Source: CAZAGT01 sp964484515 (lineage in GTDB: Bacteria; Desulfobacterota; DSM-4660; Desulfatiglandales; HGW-15). From it: a DNA stretch of 41,531 bases. The notes below the pieces were generated by a model that was not told where the DNA came from, searched no databases, and saw nothing but the letters and a program-made list of their open reading frames with translations. Below are positions 15,842 through 22,788 of the stretch, one piece after another. Numbering within the stretch: the first letter of the stretch is position 1; each line of letters starts with the position of its first letter. The translations under genes and the position numbers were made by a program. The stretch is taken from the NCBI GenBank assembly GCA_964484515.1, contig CAZAGT010000005.1, positions 1 to 41,531 on the forward strand. Direction: 5' to 3'.

Positions 15842-17032
15842 TCACTCTTCGGTGTCGGTTCTTATCAGTTGAGAGACCTTTTTCTCGAGGTCGCTGACCT
15901 CATCAACGATGATCTCCAAATATCTCCTTTTGGGGTCGTCTTCAGGTGTCTTATTATATGTCCTCCTAGCAAAGCCGCCGACAACCGTCAGGGGATTTCG
16001 TAGTTCATGCGCCACCCGGTTGGCCATTCGGCCCACAGCGGCTAGCCTCTCGGCCTTGACTAATTGTGCGCTTTTCTCTCTCAGTTCGGCCGTTCGCTCT
16101 TGAACCTTCTTTTCAAGTTCCTGGCTAAGTTCGAACAGTTCGCTGTGGGCCTCACGCAACGCCTCTTCTCGTTGTTTGCGCTCGGTCTCGTCACTGTAAA
16201 CGGCCACGACCTCACCCGATGGCAGCTTGTATACAAAATTATCTCTCCATCCGATGATCCTTTCATCCTTGTACATCGAGACAGGGTGATGCTCCGGTTC
16301 TCCGGTCCTCCACACCCTCTGCATAACCTCGAATAGGCCGAAATCCTTCACTCCGGGAAATACGGCGAGAACGCTTTTGCCGATCACCGCGTCGCGGTCG
16401 ATCTTTTCGATCCGTTCGGCTGATCGATTAAAGTCCACAAAAAGAAAATCGTCTCCGTTGTCTATCGCCCTATATACGGCAACACCATTTATCGTGTGCT
16501 CGACAATCCCTCTATACCGGGCCTCGCTCTCCAGCAAGGCCTTTTCCGTTCGCCTACGCTTCGTGACATCCCTGATGATGGCGCAGACCATTCTACGGCC
16601 TCGGAGGCTGTAAGTTCCCGAGGAGATCTCCACGGCGATGACCGTTCCGTCCCTTCTCTTGTGAAAACGATGAACCGGTCCGCCGGCAGCGACGGCGGAC
16701 GAAGCAGCAGCAACCTCCCGGATATGATCGGCGGACTTGGCGGGCTCGGCCGAAAGATCCGTAGCGCTTAATCTCAGGAATTCCTCTCGGCTGTAACCAT
16801 AAAGCTTCTCCGCCGCTTCATTGGCATCGGTGACACGTTCCGTCTCAGCGTCCGCTATGATAATGGCATCGGTTTCGGCCGAGAAAAGAAGGTGATAATT
16901 GGCCTCGCGCTCCCGCAAATCCTCCAGTGTTTCTTGGTGCTCCAGCTCCAGTTTCTCCAACTGCCTGATTCTTTGCCCCAGGATCGCCAGCTCTTCTCGA
17001 AGTGCCTTTATGGTTTTTTCTTCGCCACCCAT
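15842..17032 (-). CDS. PAS-PAS-HisKA sensor kinase lacking the ATPase domain
   Basis: Read from ATG 17032 it has 396 residues: coiled coil (about 1-45), two PAS domains (about 45-165 and 175-290, each followed by a TxRxxxE-type linker), a coiled coil, and a HisKA dimerisation domain with phospho-acceptor His342 in VAHELRNPLTVVGG. The protein ends about 55 residues after this His, before any N, G1 or G2 box, so the HATPase domain is absent. The stop abuts a perfect 20-bp palindrome. The frame is open upstream to 17248, with another ATG at 17110, but that part looks non-coding and none of the starts has a good ribosome site. It may be a remnant, or a kinase relying on a partner's ATPase. Confidence 0.75.
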   Translation of the reverse strand: MGGEEKTIKALREELAILGQRIRQLEKLELEHQETLEDLREREANYHLLFSAETDAIIIADAETERVTDANEAAEKLYGYSREEFLRLSATDLSAEPAKSADHIREVAAASSAVAAGGPVHRFHKRRDGTVIAVEISSGTYSLRGRRMVCAIIRDVTKRRRTEKALLESEARYRGIVEHTINGVAVYRAIDNGDDFLFVDFNRSAERIEKIDRDAVIGKSVLAVFPGVKDFGLFEVMQRVWRTGEPEHHPVSMYKDERIIGWRDNFVYKLPSGEVVAVYSDETERKQREEALREAHSELFELSQELEKKVQERTAELREKSAQLVKAERLAAVGRMANRVAHELRNPLTVVGGFARRTYNKTPEDDPKRRYLEIIVDEVSDLEKKVSQLIRTDTEE

Positions 17033-17409
17033 CACATCGCTCGAAGACGCATTGAAACCGACAAACGTTTTTGACCTCGAATCGAAGCGACGATTCTCAT
17101 CTCCAAACATGCATCCTGCAAGAACAGATAATCCCCTCCAAAACGAAGGTGGCCCAGGAGGGTCGGGCGACACGCCCTTTGATTTTAACAAATTGAATCG
17201 TATTTGGACACCAAAGACTATCTCCCTAGAGTCCATCCATAAATACAAATTAGACGCTAGCGAAGGTTCCAGATCAGAAATGAGGATTTTTTTGCAAGAC
17301 CAAGGAAATCAAGGGATTGAGCGGAGGCGTACACGAAGTACGTCGCACAAGGAATTCCGCAGATTGACGCTGAGATTGCGGAAAAAGCCCGTTTCTGGAT
17401 GGAAACTAC
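17033..17409. other. Region between the PAS kinase and small PAS gene
   Basis: About 375 bp. The right part (from about 17150) shows no coding character. The left part could be an N-terminal extension of the kinase if translation begins at 17110 or further up, but codons there are Pro/Arg-rich and unlike the domain that follows. No promoter was recognised. Confidence 0.35.
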
Positions 17410-17754
17410 CTAGGGTGGTTCCTCTACAATAAGCTCCATGCAACCCTTGACGCGACCGTCTTGCATAATCGGCATCATCAGGGAACGTCGGGCTATGTCA
17501 CCCCTCTCTACTCTGATTTGCCTCGTGCGCAAATCCCCGTCGGCAAAGGCCTCATACATCTCTTGAATCTTGCGTTGAGACTCGGCATTGTGGCAGTCGA
17601 GCAGGCTTTTGCCGATCAGACCGGCCCCACCTCGCTTTTCGTGGTTCTGAATCGCTGCGTCATTCATATAGATGATGTCGATGTTCTCATCTGAAATGAC
17701 TATCTCACCCTTTAAGCCGCGTAATAACTCATCCAGCGTCCCGGTCTTCTTCAC
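17410..17754 (-). CDS. Small PAS-domain protein
   Basis: A 114-residue protein consisting of one PAS domain: IVISDENIDIIYMNDAA, then GKSLLDCHNAESQRKIQEMYE and a C-terminal sheet MMPIMQDGRVKGCMELIVEE. The DCHN-x-x-S segment resembles PAS domains found with DUF438-type proteins, where the conserved Cys-His may bind a metal or haem (family knowledge; not testable here). GTG 17754 is the start because AAGGAGG lies 7 nt upstream. No output domain is present, so it may act as a stand-alone sensor partner, possibly for the ATPase-less kinase encoded next on the same strand. Confidence 0.8.
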   Translation of the reverse strand: MKKTGTLDELLRGLKGEIVISDENIDIIYMNDAAIQNHEKRGGAGLIGKSLLDCHNAESQRKIQEMYEAFADGDLRTRQIRVERGDIARRSLMMPIMQDGRVKGCMELIVEEPP

Positions 17755-17822
17755 CTTTTTCCTCCTTTCATTTCAGCGCTGCCTTGGCCGCTGCCAAAGA
17801 CGTCGAAAAACCAACTTCTCTG

Positions 17823-17984
17823 AGGCTGATGGAAAATGTCCAGATGCAAGGCTTCCGAAATCCCGCGGAATGAGGCGTACATAAGAGTACGCCGCAGTGA
17901 CAAGGGATGAGGGTAACGCAGCCCTTCGGCTTTGCTCAGGGCCGTGAGCCTGTCGAACGGCAGATGGGCGTTTTCCGACAGCCT
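17823..17984. repeat. Foldback dispersed repeat with terminal inverted repeats, copy A
   Basis: This element begins AGGCTGATGGAAAATGTCC and ends with the near-complement of the same sequence (GGGCGTTTTCCGACAGCCT), giving about 24-bp imperfect terminal inverted repeats. In the middle GGCGTAC and GTACGCC pair around a short loop, so the whole element can fold on itself. A second copy lies at 21777-22054. A nested 39-bp insert (17922-17960, CCCTTCGGCTTTGCTCAGGG start) belongs to another repeat type also present at 37838-37912. It adjoins the peroxiredoxin remnant. Confidence 0.85.
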
Positions 17985-18186
17985 CACCAGGAGGATCTCA
18001 GGATCCACCCGCACCCGATAACGGGGATTGATATGCTCAAACGCGATGACACCATCGGTCCCGATGACGAAGGCCGCCGGCCCCGGCAGGATGTAATGGC
18101 TCTCGCCGCAGGCATCCGCCCGATCGATCCCGAATTCCTTGTAACGCGAAAACGTCTTCTTGTCCAGCCGATGGCCGATTCCAAGC
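17985..18186 (-). pseudogene. Fragment of a peroxiredoxin-like (AhpC/TSA) gene
   Basis: Read on the minus strand the segment gives LDKKTFSRYKEFGIDRA, then HYILPGPAAFVIGTDGVI and AFEHINPRYRVRVDPEILL. This is the C-terminal third of peroxiredoxin-like (AhpC/TSA) proteins, where PAxFVIdxxGxIxxxxxxPxYxxRxdPeexL is typical. The catalytic N-terminal part is missing. The open frame continues into the 74-bp repeat on the upstream side and into foldback copy A on the downstream side, so both ends have been replaced by repeat sequence. It is best read as a decayed gene. Confidence 0.7.
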
Positions 18187-18260
18187 GCGATTGAGGCGCG
18201 GCCAAAGATGTCCTGAGGATGGGATGCGAAAATGGGAAGTTGTTCTTGCGCGAGCCTTAA
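18187..18260 (+). repeat. 74-bp dispersed repeat, copy 2
   Basis: Second copy of the element at 13688-13761, same orientation, no gaps. Its last bases overlap the stop codon of the MFS gene (18257-18259), and its other end abuts the peroxiredoxin remnant. Confidence 0.8.
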
Positions 18261-19444
18261 AACCCGCCGACATGGCTGGTCCTGGCAAAATGCGGTGGAT
18301 AAGGCATACAAAGGGTAAATAACACCCCAATCAGCGGCATCCAGGTGGTGAGCCTCAGGACCATGACGACCCCCCAGTAATCCGCCAGCCAGCCTAGGAA
18401 GGTGGCTCCGATCCCGCCGGTGCCGATCGCAAAACCGACCATCAACCCCGAGGCCACTCCCAAACGGTCAGGAAGGATCTGTTGTGCCATTACGATCGTG
18501 ACCGAAAAGGTGGAGACCAGGACCGCTCCAACCAGTCCGAGGACGGGGTAGAGCCACAGTCCATCTGCCTGTAAGAAAAGCCAGAGCAAAGGGGTCATCA
18601 GCGCCATGGAAACGACAAAGAATCGTTTGTGGCCGAACCGGTCTGCAATGGGGGCTCCCAGGAGGGTTCCAAAGGCCCCGGCGATCAAAAAAACCGAAAT
18701 GAGCTTTCCCACCTGGATGGGATCCCCTTCCAGGACATTGACGAAGTAGAAGGGAATAAAAGCGACCAGCCCCATCTGGACCCACGATCGCATAGTCACG
18801 GCCAGAATGAGAAGTGTGAGTGAAATCCAGCGATTGCCGAGCGGTCGCGCGGTCGATGCCTCCCTGCTGACCAGATCCGAACTCTCCCGGCGTTGAGGTG
18901 CCAGCAGGGTCGGCGTCATCACGAATAAGATGGACGCCATGAGTATTCCCGGAACGGCAAAGAGCTCGGTCCCCTTCAGCCCCATCCAGTTGTAGGAGTA
19001 CACGGCCAAAAGAGGGCCCAAGGCGAATCCGAGGTTGCCGCCAACAGAAAAGAAAGACATGCCCGTTACTTTTCGGTCGCCGGTGAAATATTGCGCGACC
19101 TTGAAGCCTTCCGGATGATAGCAGGCGACGCCGAGACCGCTGATCAAGACCGCGAGTAAGAGATAGGCATAGTTGGGTGCGTAACCGAGGACGGAAAACC
19201 CCAAACAGGACACCGCCACCCCGGCGGGGAGCATCCAGATACCAGTCCAACGATCGGACAGATACCCCAAAAAGGGCTGTATGATCGAAGAAGTGATATT
19301 GCTCGTCATGAGGATCGCCCCAGAAGCGGCATAGCTCAGATCAAGCGTCTGCTTGATGAAGGGCAGCAGAATGGGGAGCCCGCCTTGGGTGATATCCGTG
19401 ATCAAGTGGCCTAGACTTAGGATTAAAAGGATCTTCAGGTTCAT
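18257..19444 (-). CDS. MFS transporter, fosmidomycin-resistance (Fsr)-like
   Basis: A 395-residue, 12-helix major facilitator protein of the inner membrane. The N-terminus (MNLKILLILSLGHLITDI) with Asp in helix 1, and GACYHPEG-like residues in helix 4 (GVACYHPEGFKVAQYF), match the Fsr branch of drug exporters. ATG 19444 is the start consistent with the family; the upstream frame to 19597 looks non-coding, although the ribosome site before 19444 is weak. The substrate is unknown; Fsr-like exporters may expel small anions or antibiotics. The C-terminal stop lies inside the end of a dispersed repeat, so the original C-terminus could have been slightly altered. It is divergent from the MarR gene. 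Confidence 0.88.
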   Translation of the reverse strand: MNLKILLILSLGHLITDITQGGLPILLPFIKQTLDLSYAASGAILMTSNITSSIIQPFLGYLSDRWTGIWMLPAGVAVSCLGFSVLGYAPNYAYLLLAVLISGLGVACYHPEGFKVAQYFTGDRKVTGMSFFSVGGNLGFALGPLLAVYSYNWMGLKGTELFAVPGILMASILFVMTPTLLAPQRRESSDLVSREASTARPLGNRWISLTLLILAVTMRSWVQMGLVAFIPFYFVNVLEGDPIQVGKLISVFLIAGAFGTLLGAPIADRFGHKRFFVVSMALMTPLLWLFLQADGLWLYPVLGLVGAVLVSTFSVTIVMAQQILPDRLGVASGLMVGFAIGTGGIGATFLGWLADYWGVVMVLRLTTWMPLIGVLFTLCMPYPPHFARTSHVGGF

Positions 19445-20114
19445 CGTTTCATATCGGTATAAACGGTTTCGGAAGGGCAATCTGGGTGCTGAGTTTGAAC
19501 CGCAGAATCTCGAAGCCATATGGCAGGGTTCCCGGTTCAGGGTTGATTGTTCGGGGTCAAGCAAAACCGCACAATGAAAACCCCGAGGCCTCTCCAAGAA
19601 GGCTCACTTCCCCATGTAAAGGCCGATGTGGCTTCAAATCGCGGGCTACGTCCGGCGCCTATGCTGACGCTTTTGTCCTGAACAAGCTTCCTACAGGCAG
19701 TTCGGGCACGAGAACTGAACTCTAAACCCCTGTACCTTTGAGCCCGTGAACGCCGAAATAGGTCACCGCCAAAACGGTCCTGCTTGATGCGAAGTCCCCT
19801 GTTCGAGTTTCGATGGATTTTCGCAGGGCTCTCGACGTCGACCCTTCGCTCGCAATGCATGAAGTTCGAACCCTTAACACGTAAGTCTTTGCACATCAAA
19901 CAGATTTCGTTTGGAAACCATCCCCGGAAAAGCGATTCTCGAGACACCTCCTCCTGGATTCCGGCACTGTCCGGGCGAAGGCGTTGTTCCATCTGTTCGG
20001 AAAATGGTTCACATCATTCTTTTTCTTCAACGCTGAAGAGAAAAAATGGCTCTTTATAACATCATGATTTCATTAATTATTATATTGATAAATATATTTT
20101 TTCGAAAAACTCTC
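19445..20114. other. Long region between the MFS and MarR genes
   Basis: About 670 bp without a supported gene. A minus-strand reading frame of 151 codons (19537-19992) has no ribosome site or recognisable domain, and its Arg/Ser/Cys-rich translation looks like non-coding DNA. The stretch 19500-19800 looks like decayed repeat DNA. From 20040 it becomes very A/T-rich, as expected near the divergent promoters. Confidence 0.4.
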
Positions 20115-20143
20115 TTGACAGAGGCAAAAAATCACCCTAAATT
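20115..20143 (+). promoter_or_regulatory. Sigma-70 promoter of the MarR gene
   Basis: TTGACA (20115-20120), 17-nt spacer, TAAATT (20138-20143). Transcription should start near 20150, only about 3 nt before the MarR ATG. A GTTAAC palindrome (20144-20149) overlaps the start point and recurs at 20714-20719 before the DsrE2-like gene, a possible operator core. Confidence 0.65.
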
Positions 20144-20152
20144 GTTAACTGT

Positions 20153-20632
20153 ATGAACGAAATAGCCATAGGAACCAATCAGGACCTTTTGAATTATCAA
20201 GCCCTCCGACTTCAGGAGCTGATGGCCGAGATGGTCCAGTGTTGCGACGATCGAAAGTTGTACGAATCTGAAAGGTTTCATGTGCCTCAGGCGGAGCTGA
20301 AGTGCCTCATGCTGTTTAACGGCCAACGATACCTGACGGTAAAGGACCTGGCAGGGAAGTTGGATGTGGCCAAGAGCCGCATAACCAAAATCGTCGATGG
20401 TCTCGTGCAAAAGGGCCTGGTCGAACGCATCGAGGATCCTAAAGACGCCCGCGTGAAACTCATCGGTCTGACTCCGGCCGGGAAGAAAGCATCTCAGGAA
20501 TTCGATGCCTTCCACAAGGAAATCCATCGAAGCATCCTTTTGCAGATCTCGCCCAATGAGCGCAAAAGCGTGCTCTCTCATCTTGAGATGCTGCGGTCGG
20601 CTATGGAAGCGGTGAAAGAGCAGCTGAAGTGA
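20153..20632 (+). CDS. MarR-family transcriptional regulator
   Basis: A 159-residue MarR-type winged-helix regulator: recognition region LTVKDLAGKLDVAKSRITKIVDGLVQKGLVERIEDPKDARVK is shown by its SRITKIVDGLVQKGLVER core and the DARVKLIGLT wing, flanked by helical dimerisation arms. MarR proteins bind palindromic operators and respond to small ligands or thiol oxidation; two adjacent Cys (QCCDD) near residue 30 could be redox-sensitive. The ATG at 20153 has no Shine-Dalgarno sequence and lies about 3 nt from the predicted transcript start, so translation may be leaderless; an in-frame ATG at 20222 with AGGAG close upstream is an alternative. It precedes the DsrE2/TusA genes by 108 bp and may control them. 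Confidence 0.88.
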   Translation: MNEIAIGTNQDLLNYQALRLQELMAEMVQCCDDRKLYESERFHVPQAELKCLMLFNGQRYLTVKDLAGKLDVAKSRITKIVDGLVQKGLVERIEDPKDARVKLIGLTPAGKKASQEFDAFHKEIHRSILLQISPNERKSVLSHLEMLRSAMEAVKEQLK

Positions 20633-20740
20633 GGCCTTGAAACGGGCCTGACAGGGGCTATTCTAAGATAGGCGACCAATCCTTTGGGATTGCAAATAAA
20701 AATCTTTAACGATGTTAACGAATAGGGTAGGGAGGATGTT

Positions 20741-21343
20741 ATGAAAGAAAATGTAGCCGCAAAGGCAGAAGTAGAGCATGAAGATTATCTCCAAAGACTG
20801 AAGGGACTGGAAGAGCAGATCTCGGGCATCAAATCGCAGTTCGAATCCCTTTCGAAGGGCACCCCTTCCAACAAACTCTCCATGATCGTATTCAGTGGGG
20901 ATTTGGACAAGGTCCTGGCCTCATTTGTCATTGCGACGGGCGCCGTCGCCATGGGCATGGAAGTGGTTATGTTCTTCACCTTCTGGGGGACTGCGGTGCT
21001 CAGGGACAAGAACAAGCCGGCTGGCGATAAAGATCTTATGGGTAAAATGTTCGGCTCCATGCTGCCCAAGGGGACATCTTCTGTGAAACTCTCCAAGATG
21101 AACATGGGCGGTATGGGAACGGTCATGATGAAATCCCTCATGAAGAAGAAGAACGTCGCCTCTTTGGAACAGATGCTCGAGATGGCCGGCGAACTGGGTG
21201 TCCGAATCTACGTATGTGAAATGTCGATGGACCTGATGGGGTTCAAGCGCGAAGAGTTTATCGACTATCCCTATATGGAATTCTGTGGTGTGGCAAAATT
21301 CCTGGAAGAAGCGAACGACAGCAGAGTACAACTCTTCATTTAA
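20741..21343 (+). CDS. DsrE2-like sulfur-carrier protein
   Basis: A 200-residue protein of the DsrE/DsrF-like superfamily, DsrE2 type. After an N-terminal charged helix (residues 1-40, probably coiled coil) the fold begins with KLSMIVFSGDLDKVLASFVIA; MGMEVVMFFTFWG follows, and the reactive Cys159 is in YVCEMSMDLMGF, the position used for persulfide binding in this family. A second Cys182 is near the C-terminus. The Met-rich middle (KMNMGGMG...MMKSLMKKK) is typical of DsrE2 proteins. GGGAGG precedes the ATG. TusA follows after 14 nt, the usual pairing in sulfur-transfer loci. Membrane attachment is possible through the hydrophobic second strand region. Confidence 0.87.
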   Translation: MKENVAAKAEVEHEDYLQRLKGLEEQISGIKSQFESLSKGTPSNKLSMIVFSGDLDKVLASFVIATGAVAMGMEVVMFFTFWGTAVLRDKNKPAGDKDLMGKMFGSMLPKGTSSVKLSKMNMGGMGTVMMKSLMKKKNVASLEQMLEMAGELGVRIYVCEMSMDLMGFKREEFIDYPYMEFCGVAKFLEEANDSRVQLFI

Positions 21344-21357
21344 GGAGGCGAATCATC

Positions 21358-21600
21358 ATGGCTGAAGCAATCAAAGCAGACAAGGTAATGGACCTAAAGG
21401 GACTCCCCTGCCCGATGCCGGTTGTCAAGGTGAGCAAGGGAATCAAGGATGTCGAAGTGGGTCAGATCATCGAGGCGATCACCACCGACCCTGGAGCTTT
21501 GGCCGATTTTCCGGCCTGGGCGAGGACGAGCGGAAACGAGATCCTTGATACCGAGCAGGGAGACGGCGTGATCAAATTCTATATCAAACGTATCGCTTAG
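21358..21600 (+). CDS. tusA: TusA/SirA-family sulfur carrier
   Basis: An 80-residue TusA-family protein. The conserved CPxP motif is present as Cys18-Pro-Met-Pro in DLKGLPCPMPVVK; this Cys carries the persulfide in known members. The rest is the usual two-layer fold (VGQIIEAITTDPGALADFPAWA, GDGVIKFYIKR). Ribosome site AAGGAGG is well placed. It is co-transcribed with the DsrE2-like gene. General members serve tRNA thiolation or Moco synthesis; those next to DsrE2 genes usually act in dissimilatory sulfur transfer. Confidence 0.92.
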   Translation: MAEAIKADKVMDLKGLPCPMPVVKVSKGIKDVEVGQIIEAITTDPGALADFPAWARTSGNEILDTEQGDGVIKFYIKRIA

Positions 21601-21622
21601 TGCTTTTTGGGCTCCCTCTCAC

Positions 21623-21654
21623 GGGGGCGTTGCGACCTCAGACGCGACGCCCCC
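21623..21654 (+). terminator. Strong GC-rich hairpin after tusA
   Basis: GGGGGCGTTGCG pairs with CGCGACGCCCCC (12 bp, one G-T pair) around an 8-nt loop, 22 bp after the tusA stop. No T-tract follows, so it may be a factor-dependent terminator or mRNA stabiliser. Confidence 0.5.
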
Positions 21655-21776
21655 AATCCCTCCCGAAAAGCAAGGACTTCCAGGATCGAACCAAATCGCG
21701 ACGACAAAAGTTCCCTTTCAACAAAGGGAGAGAGATCACGAATACTCACGAGACTGTCGAGAAATCGGTTTCTGAG

Positions 21777-22054
21777 AGGCTGATGGAAAATGTCCGGATG
21801 CAAGGCTTCTGAAACCGGGGACCCGCCCCGAAGGGGTGGGGACTGAGCCGAGCGAAGCGAAAGTGAAGAAATCCCGAGGAATGAGGCGTACGAGTTTTTC
21901 GGCTTGAGGCCTGAGGCTCAAGGTAAAAGCAAAGAAGGTCTTCAACTTGTCTTTCCTCATGCCCCATGCCTTGCGCCTTTTGTATACGCCGCAGTGACGA
22001 GGGATGAGGGTAATCCCGATGGAATCGGGACAGATGGGCGTTTTCCGACAGCCT
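21777..22054. repeat. Foldback dispersed repeat, copy B (expanded)
   Basis: It has the same ends as 17823-17984 (AGGCTGATGGAAAATGTCC and GGGCGTTTTCCGACAGCCT) and the same central GGCGTAC...CGCCGCAGTGAC arms. Extra DNA is inserted in both arms: about 54 bp after GGCTTCTGAAA, with a GGGGACCCGCCCC-type palindrome, and about 95 bp in the loop. It lies between tusA and the cytochrome-b-like gene, 17 bp before the latter's start codon. Confidence 0.8.
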
Positions 22055-22070
22055 TTACAGGGAGGTTTCA

Positions 22071-22781
22071 TTGGAAACGGTATACTACATCATTTTGGTG
22101 CCCATGGTTTACCTTGCGTTTGCGGTATTCTTCGTTGGCATCGCGGTTCGACTCGTAAAACTCTTTAGCGCGCCGAAGAACCCCTCGACGCTCCAGGTCT
22201 TCCCCGAAAAAAGACCGCAACGGCTTTGGGCCTTGCATGACACCTTCCTGTTGCCCACCGTCAGGAGGCACAAACCGGTCCTGTGGGTCTTTCTAATGCT
22301 TTTCCACATCGCCTTTCTGCTGCTTATTATCGGGCATATTGAGCTTTTCGGCAATATCAGGATCTTTCAGGTGATTAAACATGAGGTGTTCCTGGGCAGA
22401 GGATTCGTCGGACTCGTTCTCACCATCGCGATCATCTACTTCCTCTTTAGGCGTTTTGTATCACCGACCAAGGATCTGTCCGTCCCCGAGGATTACTACC
22501 TCCTGATCCTCTTGTTTCTGACGGTGCTTTTTGGGAGCCAGATGGACTGGGCCCGGCGATGGTACGAATACAGCGACCTGTTGCCTGACGATTACCGTGA
22601 GTACCTCATGAGTCTGCTCTTTATGCGACCGAAGCTGTCACCCAACCTGACCCTTGCCGGGCACAGCTTCATGCTGGTGCTACATGTGTTCTTTGCAAAC
22701 CTGTTCCTCATGTTCTTTCCTTTCAGCCAGCTCATGCATTCCTTCATCGCGATGCCCATCAATAGATTGAGACGAGGTTGA
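22071..22781 (+). CDS. NarI/DsrM-like membrane cytochrome b subunit
   Basis: A 236-residue inner-membrane protein with five predicted helices (about 5-28, 70-93, 112-127, 142-156, 195-222), the NarI-type architecture. Histidines suited to bind two b haems are in or near the helices: His56, His79 and His89, then His198, His205 and His223. Such subunits exchange electrons between quinol and a cytoplasmic iron-sulfur partner. Start is TTG 22071 with AGGGAGG 5 nt upstream. Its partner gene begins 7 nt after the stop. It resembles DsrM and HmeC-type subunits; without DsrJOP genes this is a two-subunit DsrMK-like module. The promoter is unclear because repeat copy B occupies the upstream DNA. Confidence 0.85.
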   Translation: METVYYIILVPMVYLAFAVFFVGIAVRLVKLFSAPKNPSTLQVFPEKRPQRLWALHDTFLLPTVRRHKPVLWVFLMLFHIAFLLLIIGHIELFGNIRIFQVIKHEVFLGRGFVGLVLTIAIIYFLFRRFVSPTKDLSVPEDYYLLILLFLTVLFGSQMDWARRWYEYSDLLPDDYREYLMSLLFMRPKLSPNLTLAGHSFMLVLHVFFANLFLMFFPFSQLMHSFIAMPINRLRRG

Positions 22782-22788
22782 TACGAGA

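Noticed and set aside
17751..18311. A single 186-codon gene on the minus strand
   Set aside because: Its ends are translated repeat DNA; only the centre is peroxiredoxin-like, so it is reported as a gene fragment instead.
19537..19992. 151-codon minus-strand frame between MFS and MarR genes
   Set aside because: No ribosome site or domain; composition fits non-coding repeat-like DNA.
17823..22054. CRISPR array
   Set aside because: The repeats are long, palindromic and few, with no regular spacers; no cas gene is present.
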